Notes under the pieces: generated by a model
The model's input: only the letters and a program-made list of their open reading frames with translations
Told to the model about the DNA's origin: nothing
Databases searched by the model: none
Assembly (NCBI GenBank): GCA_035544875.1
Contig: DASZZP010000083.1
Span: forward strand, 248,001 to 312,000
Origin: JASLEW01 sp035544875
GTDB taxonomy: Bacteria > Acidobacteriota > Thermoanaerobaculia > Multivoradales > UBA5704
Direction: 5' to 3'
Length of the DNA: 64,000 bases
Shown here: piece after piece, positions 51,707 through 61,087 of the stretch
Layout: the number at the start of each line of letters is the position of its first letter
Numbering within the stretch: position 1 is the stretch's first letter
Program-made: the position numbers and the translations under genes

Positions 51707-52432
51707 TCAGGAGGTGCGGCGGGTGAGGGAACCGCTGAGGCGGTCGGCCAGCGAGCGCCGGCTGCCGGTCGCGAGCAAGGCAAGCCCCAGGGTGGCGGCG
51801 GTCAGCAGCGCCGCCAACCAGCGGCGGGCGGTCTGGTCGAAGGTGAGGGGCTCGCCACCCTCGTTGTGCGAGACGAGACCCGCCCAAGCCATGCCCACGC
51901 TGTGTCCCCAGAAGGCGAGCGGCACGACGACATAGAGGAAGGAGAAGGCGAGGGTGAAGACGACCGCCGCCGGCCAGTCGGCAAGGATCGGCCTCACCCC
52001 CAGAAAGCGGGTACCGGCGAGGACGACGAGCAGCACGGCAGCATGAATGAGCAAGTCCGCGGCCCCGGCCAGCAGCCGCCGCCCCAGCGTCACCTGTGGT
52101 GCAGCAGCGGGATCGGCAGCGGGGTCGGCGACCGCCGACGAGCGGGCGGCCTGGGCCGGCACCGCGGCCGGGGAAGAGGTGTCTGGCGCCTGGTGCGCCG
52201 ATTCTCGCAAGTCGCGCAGGTCGTGCTGGGAACGCGGCCCGCGATCTCGGCGGGGGCCGCCGGGCGACGACGGCGTGCCGGCCGCGGCGGCCGGCGAGGA
52301 ACCCGCGGCCGGCCGCTCCGGCCGCTCCCGGGCCTGGCGCCGCCCGGCAGCCGCGGAGTCGCCGCGCTCCGGCTGCGCCAGCGGCAGGTCGAAGAGCAGG
52401 GGCTCGTCAGGTTCCTTGTCCGGGCGTCGCAT
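51707..52432 (-). CDS. RDD-family membrane protein
   Basis: 241 residues. About 110 N-terminal residues are low-complexity and hydrophilic. The RDD domain then begins LGRRLLAGAADLLIHAAVLLVVLAGTRFLG, has a second helix pair (WPAAVVFTLAFSFLYVVVPLAFWGHSVGMAWAGL) and ends in ARRWLAALLTAATLGLALLATGSRRSLADRLSGS. In RDD proteins the Arg/Asp trio lies in these helices; here A-R-R-L-L-A-G-A-A-D keeps Arg and Asp. Function unknown, perhaps transport. Its start overlaps the upstream TPR gene stop by one base (TGATG). Confidence 0.8.
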   Translation of the reverse strand: MRRPDKEPDEPLLFDLPLAQPERGDSAAAGRRQARERPERPAAGSSPAAAAGTPSSPGGPRRDRGPRSQHDLRDLRESAHQAPDTSSPAAVPAQAARSSAVADPAADPAAAPQVTLGRRLLAGAADLLIHAAVLLVVLAGTRFLGVRPILADWPAAVVFTLAFSFLYVVVPLAFWGHSVGMAWAGLVSHNEGGEPLTFDQTARRWLAALLTAATLGLALLATGSRRSLADRLSGSLTRRTS

Positions 52433-54987
52433 CAGCGCAGGGCCAGGTACTTGACGTAGATCCGGTAGAGCAGGTCCGGGTAGCGCTCCTGATAGGTTTG
52501 CGCGAACAGGAGCTGCCGCTTCAACAGGGGATCGTCGGGGGAGAGCTTGAGCGCTTCGGTGAACTCCTGGGCCGCCCTGGAAGTGTCGCTGTGCTGCAGG
52601 TCCCGAACCCCCAGGTCATAGTAACTGTCGACGATCATCTGGGTGACGTCGTGGTTGGCGGGCGCGGATTCGTGAAGGCGCCACAGGTCCGGCAGCGCCA
52701 GCTCCCATTCGTGGTCGCGGAACAGGGCGATCTGCCGGGCAAGCGGCGCCAGACGCTGCTTGGCATCGGCGAACTGCGCGCTGGCGGCGCCGTCCTGCGG
52801 GCCCAGCGCGGCCAGCTTGTTCGCCGCCTCGTACTTCTCCGCGGCCAACAGATAGCTGTGCTCGCGGTAGGCGCGGTCCGCAGCCTCGACCAGCTGCCGC
52901 CGCTTCTCTCCCGGAGGATTCTGCGCCGGCACCACCGCGCCGGCCTGGGTGGCAGCGGGCCCCGCCGCGGCGGGTTCACCCGTCGCCGCGGCCGGCGCCT
53001 GTCCGCCCAGCGCTTCCCATTCGAAGATCAGCGTCTGCGCCTCCTTGTACATGGGGTCGCTGGGCGGGATCCGCCGCAGCTGAGCGATGGCAATCGGCCC
53101 CTTGCCGGCGGCGCGCAGTTTCTTGGCGCGCAGGATCGGGTTCGGAGCCGGCTGTGTCGCCGTCTCCTCGGCCCGGGAGTTGGGGAAGACCTGGTCCTGG
53201 CGCTGGTAGACGTACCAGGCTACGGCCACTACCAGCAGCAGGACGGCGCTGCCGACCAGGAGAAAGAGGCGGCGGGCGCGCCCTTCCCGCCGTGATTTCC
53301 CGGCGGCGGCGCGGGGCTCGCGCCGCGGCTCGGCCGCCCTGGCGCCGGCCTTGGCGCTCTCCGGATCAGGGTCCGGCGGCACCAGGATCTCTTCCTGGAG
53401 CGGCTCGTCGGCGGCAGTCCCGCGAACCATGCCCACCGGCGCAGCCGGCTCGGCCAGCTGGCGGCGGGTTGGCGCCGCGGTCGATCTCTCCCGGCTGGCC
53501 GCCGAAGCGGCGGGAGCCGACGGCGCCGGCATGATGCCGGCGTCGAGCTGTTGCAGGTACTCGCGCGATTGCAGATGGCCGGGCTGGATCTCCAGCACCT
53601 TCGCGAAAGCCTCTCGCGCTCCGGGGCCGTCCCTACGCTCCAGACGAGCCAGCCCGTCGTGGAAGGTCTCCTCGACCTGGCGCTCCCTCTCGGCCTTCAG
53701 CCGCCGCGCCTGCTCGATGCGCTGGGCCGCCTCGTGGTGATCGATGTCGATCAGGAAGATCCGCGACCAGGCGTCGATGGCCGCCTGGGGATCGCCGGCG
53801 TCGAGCGCGGCCTGTCCCTCTTCGAGCAGCTGCTGGATGCGTCGCTCGCTTTCGGAATCGCCGGTCGACCCCAGCATGGCGGCAGCTGCGGTTGGCGCTG
53901 CGGGCACCGATGCCTGCCGCCCGAAACCGCCGGCGATTCCCGGACCCGCGGTCGCCGGCGATGGCACGCCTGGCGGCAGTGGCTGGACGGCCTGCGCCGG
54001 CGTCGGAATGGCCCACGGCCGGGACGACGGCGGCCCGAAGTCGGGGGCCGCGGGGCCGGCTGGAGTCGAGGCCACCGGAGGAGCCTCGCGCGGCGGCGGC
54101 CCGCCGCCGCTCTTGCCAAGGTTGGGGATCGCCTGGGTTCGGAGCTCCGGCTCCCGCTGGCTGCGGGCGCCGCCCGCCACCTCCGCCAGCCCCGGGTGCG
54201 TGGGGTCGAGTGTGCTCGCCTTGTCGAGCAGGCGCGCCGCCTCCGCCGTCTTGCCGGCGCGCATCGCGTCGCGCGCCGAGGTCACGAACTTGTTGACGTA
54301 AGGTCCGGCCTCGAGACGCTCCTGGCCGAGGGCCACCAGGCGCTGTAGCTCAAGGTCGTTCTCGACCGCCGCCGCCTCGCTCCCGGCGCGCGCCAGCAGC
54401 TCCTGGAAGCGCCGCGCTCCGAGGAGCTGCTCGAACTCCGCGCGCAGCGCGCCTACCCCGCCCGCGACGCGCGGCGCCGGCTCCTGGGCCTGCCGGGTCC
54501 CGGACGGCGGTGAGGTCAGCGGCCCTAGCGGCCCTCCCGGGTCGCCCGGAGATGGGCCGAGCTCGTCCGGCAACGTCAAGGGAGGCAGCTCCGGCAGCTC
54601 CGGCAGCTCGGGGGCCAGCCCGCCGAGGTCGGTGAACAGCGGTTCGAGGTCGCCCGCGAGCTGTGGCGAGGAGCCTGGGTTGGCGTGCGGTTCCGGCCTT
54701 GCCGCGGCGCCGGCAATTCCGGCTGCTTCTCCGGCTCCCGCGCCGCCCGCAAGGCCGGAAGCCAGGGCGCGCAGATCTTCCACCCGCACCGTCCCGTCAT
54801 TGGCATCCAGCCGCTCCTGCAGGCGGCGGGCGGGTTCGAACTGCGGGTCCATGCGCAGCACGAAATCGCAGCCCAGGAGAGCTTCCTGACGGCTGCCCTT
54901 TTCAGCCAGGCCGAGGGTGTGCGCGAAAGTGCTGCGGATGCGCTGCTGAACGTCCGGCGGCAGCGACGGGTTCCCGGGGTAAGTCAT
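52432..54987 (-). CDS. Large TPR membrane protein
   Basis: 851 residues from ATG 54987. N-terminal half is helical with low-complexity linkers (PELPELPPL, APAAPTAAAA). TPR-like helix pairs are at about 250-310 (ARDAMRAGKTAEAARLLDKASTLDPTHPGLAEV) and 400-480 (LEEGQAALDAGDPQAAIDAWSRIFLIDIDHHEA, then HDGLARLERRDGPGAREAFAKVLEIQPGHLQS). A single membrane helix lies at about 573-594. The C-terminal periplasmic part (595-851) again has TPR-like pairs, LFRDHEWELALPDLWRLHESAPANHDV and ALKLSPDDPLLKR. Inside and outside TPRs bridged by one helix suggest a scaffold. The RDD gene overlaps its stop. No function assigned. Confidence 0.75.
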   Translation of the reverse strand: MTYPGNPSLPPDVQQRIRSTFAHTLGLAEKGSRQEALLGCDFVLRMDPQFEPARRLQERLDANDGTVRVEDLRALASGLAGGAGAGEAAGIAGAAARPEPHANPGSSPQLAGDLEPLFTDLGGLAPELPELPELPPLTLPDELGPSPGDPGGPLGPLTSPPSGTRQAQEPAPRVAGGVGALRAEFEQLLGARRFQELLARAGSEAAAVENDLELQRLVALGQERLEAGPYVNKFVTSARDAMRAGKTAEAARLLDKASTLDPTHPGLAEVAGGARSQREPELRTQAIPNLGKSGGGPPPREAPPVASTPAGPAAPDFGPPSSRPWAIPTPAQAVQPLPPGVPSPATAGPGIAGGFGRQASVPAAPTAAAAMLGSTGDSESERRIQQLLEEGQAALDAGDPQAAIDAWSRIFLIDIDHHEAAQRIEQARRLKAERERQVEETFHDGLARLERRDGPGAREAFAKVLEIQPGHLQSREYLQQLDAGIMPAPSAPAASAASRERSTAAPTRRQLAEPAAPVGMVRGTAADEPLQEEILVPPDPDPESAKAGARAAEPRREPRAAAGKSRREGRARRLFLLVGSAVLLLVVAVAWYVYQRQDQVFPNSRAEETATQPAPNPILRAKKLRAAGKGPIAIAQLRRIPPSDPMYKEAQTLIFEWEALGGQAPAAATGEPAAAGPAATQAGAVVPAQNPPGEKRRQLVEAADRAYREHSYLLAAEKYEAANKLAALGPQDGAASAQFADAKQRLAPLARQIALFRDHEWELALPDLWRLHESAPANHDVTQMIVDSYYDLGVRDLQHSDTSRAAQEFTEALKLSPDDPLLKRQLLFAQTYQERYPDLLYRIYVKYLALR

Positions 54988-55102
54988 GGTCGTGAGAGAG
55001 CTTGTAGGATTGGCACGGAACCGCAGCGTATCGTAGCAGACGATCGCGCGCAGCGGATAGTGGGCCGGAGGGTCCGGAAGGTCGGCAGGGTTGGAGAATT
55101 CG

Positions 55103-55999
55103 ATGGCGCCGCCGGCGCTCGAATGCGTTCCGAACGTGAGCGAAGGGCGCCGGCCGCGGGTGGTGGCGCGGCTGGCGGACGCCGCCGGGCGGACGCCCGG
55201 GGTGCAGCTGCTCGACGTCTCGTCCGACCCCGACCACAACCGCTCGGTGCTCACTCTCGCTGGCGACGCCGCGGCGCTGATTGCCGGCATGGTGGAGCTG
55301 TACGCGGCGGCCCTTGCCGAGATCGATCTACGGCGGCACCAGGGCGTCCATCCGCGAGCGGGAGCGGTCGACGTGGCCCCGTTCGTGCCCCTGGGAGAGA
55401 CGCCGATGGCGGCGGCGCTTGGCGCCGCCCTGGGACTGGCGGCGGCGGTCGCGGGCCGCTTCGACCTGCCCGTCTATCTCTACGAGGAGGCGGCGCGGAT
55501 TCCGCAGCGGCGCTCCCTTCCGGCCATCCGGCGCGGCGGTTTCGAAGGCTTCGCGGCGAAGCTCGCCGACCCGCAGTGGGCCCCCGACCTGGGACCGAAC
55601 CGGCTCCATCCGACCGCTGGCGTCACCGTGATCGGCGCGCGCCCGGCGCTGATCGCCTTCAACGCCCTGCTCGACACCGCGGATGTGGAGGTGGCGCGTG
55701 CAGTGGCGCGCGCGGTGCGCGAGTCGGGCGGCGGCCTGCCGGCAGTGCGCGCGCTCGGCGTCTACCTGCCGAGCCGCGGCCGCGCCCAGGTGAGCATGAA
55801 CCTGCTCGACTTTCGCCGCACCTCGATGGCCCAGGCGTTGGCGCGGGTGAGCCACCAAGCGGCGGCGCTGGGCAGCGGTGTCGTGGAGACCGAGGTGGTT
55901 GGCCTGCTGCCGCGGCAGGCCGCCCTCGACGCCGCCCGCGTCTCCCCGGAGCTGGCGGCGCGGGTGGCCCACCAGATCCTCGAAGACCGCCTGCGCTGA
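55103..55999 (+). CDS. Glutamate formimidoyltransferase (FTCD N-terminal type)
   Basis: 298 residues from ATG 55103 with GGAG six bases upstream. CVPNVSEGRRPRVVARLADA is the FTCD start, VQLLDVSSDPDHNRSVLTLAG and HQGVHPRAGAVDVAPFVPLGETPM hold the folate/substrate site His residues, and GPNRLHPTAGVTVIGARPALIAFN the second half-domain. It moves the formimino group from formiminoglutamate to tetrahydrofolate in histidine breakdown. The cyclodeaminase is a separate domain and is absent here. No hut genes are beside it. Confidence 0.9.
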   Translation: MAPPALECVPNVSEGRRPRVVARLADAAGRTPGVQLLDVSSDPDHNRSVLTLAGDAAALIAGMVELYAAALAEIDLRRHQGVHPRAGAVDVAPFVPLGETPMAAALGAALGLAAAVAGRFDLPVYLYEEAARIPQRRSLPAIRRGGFEGFAAKLADPQWAPDLGPNRLHPTAGVTVIGARPALIAFNALLDTADVEVARAVARAVRESGGGLPAVRALGVYLPSRGRAQVSMNLLDFRRTSMAQALARVSHQAAALGSGVVETEVVGLLPRQAALDAARVSPELAARVAHQILEDRLR

Positions 56000-56039
56000 G
56001 GCGATCGCCGGCGCGACCCTAGTCGGAATGCGACCGACC

Positions 56040-57452
56040 CTAGAGCTCGAGCAGGGCGGTCAGCAGCCGCGCCGGCATGCCGTCGAAGGCGCCTGAGGAC
56101 ATGGTGACCAGCACGTCTCCCGCGCGGCTCTCGCCGAGGGCGCGGCGCAGCACCGTCGCGGTGTCGGGGCACAGGTCGGCGGGAACCCCCGCCGCGCTGA
56201 GCTCCGCGGCCAGGGCCGCGAAGTCGAGCCGCTCCTCGGCTGCCAGCCGGGCGCCGTGAAACGTCGGGGCGAACAGCACCCGGTCGGCGCCGGCAAAGGC
56301 CGCGCGATAGCTGTCGCCGAACATACGCCGCCCGGCAGTCAGGCTGCGCGGCTCGAACAGCGCAACCAGGCGGTGTCCGGGATAGCGCTGGCGCAGCGCG
56401 GCGAGCGTCTTGGCCACCGCCGTCGGATGGTGGGCGAAGTCGTCCACCACGATCACGCCGCGCGCCGTGCCCAGCTCCTCCAGGCGCCGCTTGACGCCGT
56501 GGAAGCGCGCCAGGGCGCCGGCCACGGCGGCCGCCGGCAGGCCGTCGCGCCGCGCCACCGCCCAGACCGCCAGCGCGTTGGCCACGTTGTGGCCCCCGGC
56601 CAGCGGCAGCTCGATCTCGACCTCGCCCGCCTCCGGATCGTGGAGGCCAAAGCGGCTCGCCTCCGGCGCGGACTCGAAACCGGCCGCCGGCCGCACCTGG
56701 TTGCCCTCCGCGAGCCCGTAGAAGATCACCTGAGAGCGGGCTTGCCTTGCCAGGTCGCGGAGCTCCGCATCGTCGCCGCAGGCCGCCAGCAGGCCGGTTG
56801 GCGGCACCAGCGCCAGCAGCCGCCCATAGGCGCCGCGCAGCGCTGCAGGGCTGGGATAGAGGTCCGCGTGGTCGTATTCGACGCTGGTCACCACCAGCGT
56901 CTCGGGCCGGTAGTGAAGGAACTTTGCGCCGCGATCGAAATAGGCGGCGTTGTACTCGTCGCCCTCGACGATGAAGCGCCGGCCCGCGCCGCGCGCGAAG
57001 CCGGTCTCGAGGTCGCGCGGCGCGCCGCCGATCAGGTAACCCGGGTCGGCGCCGCATTCGCGATAGACCCACGCCGCCATGGCGGTCGTGGTCGTCTTGC
57101 CGTGCGTTCCCGCCACCACCAGCGGTTGCCGGCCGGCGAGGAAGAAGTGCGCCAACGCCTGTGGCATCGACATCAGCGGCAAGCCGAGGCGCTCGGCCTC
57201 GACCGCTTCGACGTTGGCGCGGTGGATGGCGTTGCCGACCACCACGAGGTCGGGCCGCGGTTCGAGGTGCGAGCCGTCATAACCCAGGTGTGGGCGAATA
57301 CCCGCCTTCTCGAGCAGCGTGCTCATCGGCGGATAAAGCGGACCATCCGCGCCGCGGACGTGATGGCCCTCGGCTTGCAGGAGGCAGGCGAGCGGCGCCA
57401 TCCCGGTGCCGCCGATCGCCAGGCAATAGATGTCGAGGTGCCGCGCTCTCAC
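56040..57452 (-). CDS. mpl: UDP-MurNAc:L-alanyl-gamma-D-glutamyl-mDAP ligase Mpl
   Basis: 470 residues from a GTG. Mur ligase features: IYCLAIGGTGMAPLACLLQAEGHHVRGAD at the N-terminus, GTHGKTTTTAM P-loop at about 114-124, IVEGDEYNAAYFDRGAKFLHY, SVEYDHADLYPS, and VDDFAHHPTAVAKTLAALRQRYPGHRLVALFEPRS. The VEGDEYNAAYFD and EYDHADLYPS signatures identify Mpl rather than MurC. It reattaches recovered tripeptide to UDP-MurNAc, a Gram-negative recycling step in the cytosol. It is convergent with the FTCD gene. Confidence 0.93.
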   Translation of the reverse strand: MRARHLDIYCLAIGGTGMAPLACLLQAEGHHVRGADGPLYPPMSTLLEKAGIRPHLGYDGSHLEPRPDLVVVGNAIHRANVEAVEAERLGLPLMSMPQALAHFFLAGRQPLVVAGTHGKTTTTAMAAWVYRECGADPGYLIGGAPRDLETGFARGAGRRFIVEGDEYNAAYFDRGAKFLHYRPETLVVTSVEYDHADLYPSPAALRGAYGRLLALVPPTGLLAACGDDAELRDLARQARSQVIFYGLAEGNQVRPAAGFESAPEASRFGLHDPEAGEVEIELPLAGGHNVANALAVWAVARRDGLPAAAVAGALARFHGVKRRLEELGTARGVIVVDDFAHHPTAVAKTLAALRQRYPGHRLVALFEPRSLTAGRRMFGDSYRAAFAGADRVLFAPTFHGARLAAEERLDFAALAAELSAAGVPADLCPDTATVLRRALGESRAGDVLVTMSSGAFDGMPARLLTALLEL

Positions 57453-57544
57453 TGGGCTGCCAAGGGCGAGTTCCGGTTTTCGGGCGGCGAGTGTAGCATT
57501 CCGCGTACGCTGACATCGTTTTTTTCCAACAAGGAGCAGACAGC

Positions 57545-58618
57545 ATGAACCGTCATCTCAACACCGTCATTTTGGCACTGGGCGCTGCCGCCCTGCTGGC
57601 CGGGTCGCTGACCGCCGCCTCGACCGCCCCGCCGTCCGACCCTGCCGCCGGCGCTCCGCGGGCGGGGGTGGGGGCAGCGAAAGCGCCGAAAGCCGCCGCC
57701 GTCGAGCCGGTCATCGACGTCGGCACGATTCCAGCGGGCGACAAGGCCGCCCATGACTTCGAGATCCGCAACGAAGGCGAGGGAGTGCTCATGCTGACCG
57801 ACGTGCGCGCGGCCTGCGGCTGCACGGTCGCCAGCTTCGACAAGACGATCGCTCCCGGCCAGTCCGGCAAGGTCCACGTGATCGTCGATACCCTCGGCTT
57901 CAACGGGCCGATTGCCAAGGGGGTCACGGTCTTCACCAACGATCCCAAGAACCCCCAGATCGAGCTGACGGTGCGCGCCAAGATCCAACCCTACATCGTC
58001 GTCGATCCGGGCTACGCCCGCTACGTGACGGTGCGCGGCGAGGGCAAGCAGGGCAACATCGTCCAGACCCTCTATGCCTCCGACGGCGAGCCGATGGACA
58101 TCGTCAAGGTCGAGTCGCCCTTCCCTTACCTCACGATCAGCTACCGCGAAGCCCAGGAAGGCGAGCGGCTGCCCGACGTCAAGGCGAAGCAGTGGCGCGT
58201 CGAGATGGTGCTCTCGAACGACGCGGCGGTGGGCGCCCTGATCGGCCATGTGACGATCCACACCAACCACCCGAAGCAGAAGCTGGTCCAGATCCCGGTC
58301 AGCGGGTTCGTGCGCCCGGTGGTGGCGGTCACCCCGCCGGTGGCCGACTTCGGCAAGATCGAGCTCAAGACGCCGCTCCATCGCACCCTCGACGTCCGCA
58401 GCTTCGCCACCGAGCCGATCAAGATGATCGGCCTCGAGGGCCAGATCAAGGGGATCGAGGCCAAGCTCAAGCCGATCGAGGAAGGCCGTGAGTATCAGCT
58501 CCTCGTCACTCTCGACCCGGCGATCGGCAAAGGTCCTTTCTATAGCAAGCTCGTGATCCACACCGACAGCCCCAAGTCGCCGATCGTCGAGGTCGAGCTC
58601 AAGGGAACGATCCTCTAA
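57545..58618 (+). CDS. DUF1573-family exported protein
   Basis: 357 residues; signal peptide at about 1-25, then an Ala/Pro-rich spacer and the DUF1573 module: DVGTIPAGDKAAHDFEIRNEGEGVLMLTDVRAACGCTVASFDKTIAPGQSGKVHV (about 58-115), with its conserved CGCT. Two more immunoglobulin-like sandwiches follow at about 150-255 and 260-357. These repeat folds occur in envelope and surface proteins. RBS AAGGAG. A family C copy (inverted) lies 37 bases after the stop. Confidence 0.88.
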   Translation: MNRHLNTVILALGAAALLAGSLTAASTAPPSDPAAGAPRAGVGAAKAPKAAAVEPVIDVGTIPAGDKAAHDFEIRNEGEGVLMLTDVRAACGCTVASFDKTIAPGQSGKVHVIVDTLGFNGPIAKGVTVFTNDPKNPQIELTVRAKIQPYIVVDPGYARYVTVRGEGKQGNIVQTLYASDGEPMDIVKVESPFPYLTISYREAQEGERLPDVKAKQWRVEMVLSNDAAVGALIGHVTIHTNHPKQKLVQIPVSGFVRPVVAVTPPVADFGKIELKTPLHRTLDVRSFATEPIKMIGLEGQIKGIEAKLKPIEEGREYQLLVTLDPAIGKGPFYSKLVIHTDSPKSPIVEVELKGTIL

Positions 58619-58654
58619 CAGGGCCGGCTGAGACGAAATTGGCCCGCGCGCCAG

Positions 58655-58771
58655 GGGAGGGGGCGTCCCCTTCCCCCCCGGAGGGGTGGGAAGGGGATCG
58701 AGGGGTTGCGGGGGGCGATCCGATCGATGCTTCGAGTACGCCTCCATGGCCACGTCGCAGCGCCGTTTCAT
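58655..58771 (-). repeat. Family C dispersed element, copy 2
   Basis: Reverse-complement copy of 38615-38731, about 93% identical by eye, with a central run near 70 bases almost unchanged. It keeps the hairpin CCCCTTCCC/GGGAAGGGG. Like copy 1 it begins shortly after a gene stop. Confidence 0.85.
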
Positions 58772-58823
58772 TCTAAGGCCGTCATCCAAGCCGCCGCCGG
58801 CGACGTAGAGGCGGAAGAGACCC

Positions 58824-59918
58824 ATGCGCCGTAGATTGATCATCTGCGCTGTCGCAGCTTCCGTCGCGGTCTTGAATGCGACAAGCCGCCCAGCCTACCC
58901 GGCCGTGAGAAGGCAGGCCCAGGCTGCGCCGGCGGCAACTGGCGCGGCTGTGCCTCCGGCGAACGGTCCGGCGTCCGCTCCCACAGCGGGAGCCCCCGCA
59001 TCTTCCGCCACCGCTCCGGCCGCTCCGGCCGTCGAGATGGCGGAAGGCGCCGTGCCGCTTCCCGGCGGCAGCCTGCACTACACGGTTCGGGGGCGGGGCC
59101 AGCCCATCCTCGTTCTCAGCGGCGGACCCGGCTTCTCCGGCGACTACATGACACCGGTGGCGACCCAGCTCGCCGCCTCTTTCAACACCATCCTGCCCGA
59201 CCAGCGGGGCACCGGCCGCTCGCGCATCGAGAAGCTCGATTCCACGACCATGACGCTCCAGCTCGCGGTCGAGGATCTCGAGCTGCTGCGCCGCCACCTC
59301 GGCATCGGCCCCTGGACCGTGCTCGGCCACTCGTGGGGCGGGATCCTGGCGATGGCCTACCTGGCCGCGCATCCCGAGGCGGTGCGCGCCCTGGTCCTGA
59401 TCTCCTCGGGGGGCCCCACCGCCGGCTTCTTCGAGCCCTTCGGCGACAACATCGAGTCGCGCCTCTTGCCTGCCGACCTCGACGCGGTCGCCTTCTGGCG
59501 CGATCCGGTGCAGAAGCAGGCCGACCCGCAGCGGGCGAGCTACGAGAGCCTGCGCGCCAAGGTGCCCGCCTACTTCTTCGACCGCAAGAAGGCCTGGACC
59601 TTCGTCGCCGCCATGCGCCCCGAAGGCTACACCTCGGCGGTCAACCGGCTGCTCATCCAGGACCTCCAAAAGACGGCCTACGACCTGCGCCAGCCGCTCG
59701 CGCGGGCGCGGCTTCCGGCGCTGGTCGTCCAGGGACGCCAGGACCCGGTGCCGGAGTCCGTCGCGCTGGAGATTCACGCCCTCCTCCAGGGCTCGCAGCT
59801 GAAGATCGTCGAGCGCTCCGGCCACTTTCCATGGCTGGAGCAGCCGAAGGAGCTCTTCGACACCGTTTTCGGTTTTCTTTCCGCCCTTCCGCCCGCCGCC
59901 GGCCCGCCGCGGCGCTGA
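58824..59918 (+). CDS. Exported S33-type alpha/beta hydrolase (proline iminopeptidase-like)
   Basis: 364 residues. Signal peptide at about 1-27, then a 45-residue Ala/Pro linker. Fold: LVLSGGPGFSGDYMTPVA (oxyanion), LPDQRGTGRSR, nucleophile elbow GHSWGG (about 170), Asp in VVQGRQDPVPE (about 305) and His in RSGHFPWLEQP (about 334). The GGPG-DQRGTGRS-GHSWGG set marks the S33 family, which cuts N-terminal prolines or similar amides. The linker suggests surface or periplasmic placement. Confidence 0.9.
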   Translation: MRRRLIICAVAASVAVLNATSRPAYPAVRRQAQAAPAATGAAVPPANGPASAPTAGAPASSATAPAAPAVEMAEGAVPLPGGSLHYTVRGRGQPILVLSGGPGFSGDYMTPVATQLAASFNTILPDQRGTGRSRIEKLDSTTMTLQLAVEDLELLRRHLGIGPWTVLGHSWGGILAMAYLAAHPEAVRALVLISSGGPTAGFFEPFGDNIESRLLPADLDAVAFWRDPVQKQADPQRASYESLRAKVPAYFFDRKKAWTFVAAMRPEGYTSAVNRLLIQDLQKTAYDLRQPLARARLPALVVQGRQDPVPESVALEIHALLQGSQLKIVERSGHFPWLEQPKELFDTVFGFLSALPPAAGPPRR

Positions 59919-59984
59919 GCGGGTCCGCGCGTCGAGCGGCTGGCGGGCTTCCGAGCACGGCGTGCAGCGGCGCCCGCGCGCAGC

Positions 59985-60860
59985 CTACGGCGGTCCCCAG
60001 AGGTCCTTCTCCGGCTTGGCAGGAGCATGACGGCGCCGGCCGCGGGCGCGCACCTCCGCCACCTCCGCCAGAGTGGTGGCCAAGGCCTCGCTCTGCGCCG
60101 CCGCCAGCTTGCCGATCCCCGCGAGGGCGAGGTCGATCAGGGCGTCCATCTCCCGGCGCGTGAAGCTGCGCCTCTCTCCCGTTCCCTGGATCTCCACCAG
60201 CGAGCCGCCGGCGGTGGCGACCACGTTCATGTCCACCTCGGCGACCTGGTCCTCGACGTACTCCAGGTCGAGCAGCGCCTGGCCGCCGACGATCCCGACC
60301 GAGACCGCCGCCAGCTGCTCGACCAGCGGCCATTCCTGGATGTCGCCGCTGAGCAGCAGCCGCCCCAGGGCGAGCGCCGCCGCGACATAGGCGCCGGTCA
60401 CCGCGGCGGTGCGCGTGCCGCCGTCGGCCTGCAGCACGTCGCAGTCGAGGGTCAGAGTGCGATCGGGCATCGCCTTGAGGTTGACGGCGGCGCGCAGGCT
60501 GCGCCCGATCAGACGCTGGATCTCGGCGGTGCGTCCCGAGGGGCGGCCCTGGCTGACCTCGCGCGCCGAACGGGTGTGGGTGGCGCGGGGAAGCATGGAG
60601 TACTCGGCGGTGAGCCATCCCCGCCCGCTTTCCTTGAGGAACGAGGGGACCCGACCCTCGACGCTCGCCGCCACCAGCACGCGCGTGTCGCCGAGCTCGA
60701 CCAGCGCCGAGCCCTCGGCGAACTTCTGCACCCCGGTCTCGATGCGGAAAGGGCGCAGGGCGTCGTCGGCCCGGCCGCCGGGACGGCGGCTCGGCGGGCT
60801 CGGACGACTCGGAGGACTCTGACCATCGGCGGGAGACGGTGGCTCGTCGGAGGAAGTCAT
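59985..60860 (-). CDS. rph: RNase PH
   Basis: 291 residues from ATG 60860. RNase PH text: DALRPFRIETGVQKFAEGSALVELGDTRVLVAASVE, EYSMLPRATHTRSAREVSQGRPSGRTAEIQRLIGRSLRAAV (phosphate/RNA-binding Arg), LDCDVLQADGGTRTAAVTGAYVA and DLEYVEDQVAEVDMNVV with its catalytic Asp set. It trims tRNA 3' ends phosphorolytically. A ~30-residue Pro/Ser-rich tail is added at the N-terminus (PPSRPSPPSRR), encoded by repetitive DNA. Divergent from the DUF4331 gene. Confidence 0.97.
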   Translation of the reverse strand: MTSSDEPPSPADGQSPPSRPSPPSRRPGGRADDALRPFRIETGVQKFAEGSALVELGDTRVLVAASVEGRVPSFLKESGRGWLTAEYSMLPRATHTRSAREVSQGRPSGRTAEIQRLIGRSLRAAVNLKAMPDRTLTLDCDVLQADGGTRTAAVTGAYVAAALALGRLLLSGDIQEWPLVEQLAAVSVGIVGGQALLDLEYVEDQVAEVDMNVVATAGGSLVEIQGTGERRSFTRREMDALIDLALAGIGKLAAAQSEALATTLAEVAEVRARGRRRHAPAKPEKDLWGPP

Positions 60861-61035
60861 GATAAAGGCATTGTATCGACCCCGGCCCCCGAGGCGGCGC
60901 AAGCGAGGTCATCCACCGGCGCCCGGGCTCCGTACAGCTGATGAACGGGGACCGGCCCCAGCCAGCGGGGGCGAAGGACACCGAGGGTTGCCGTGCCGGC
61001 CGGCGGCAAGCCTGGCGAGGGCGAGCTCCATTCCA

Positions 61036-61041
61036 TATAGT
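61036..61041 (+). promoter_or_regulatory. Possible -10 element for the DUF4331 gene
   Basis: TATAGT in an unusually AT-rich stretch (61031-61075) about 45 bases before the ATG. The -35 position (CTGGCG, 18 bases upstream) is weak. Confidence 0.3.
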
Positions 61042-61087
61042 AGTAGGTTGTATGTCGCTCAAAATTGAAACTAGAGAGGAGGAATGC

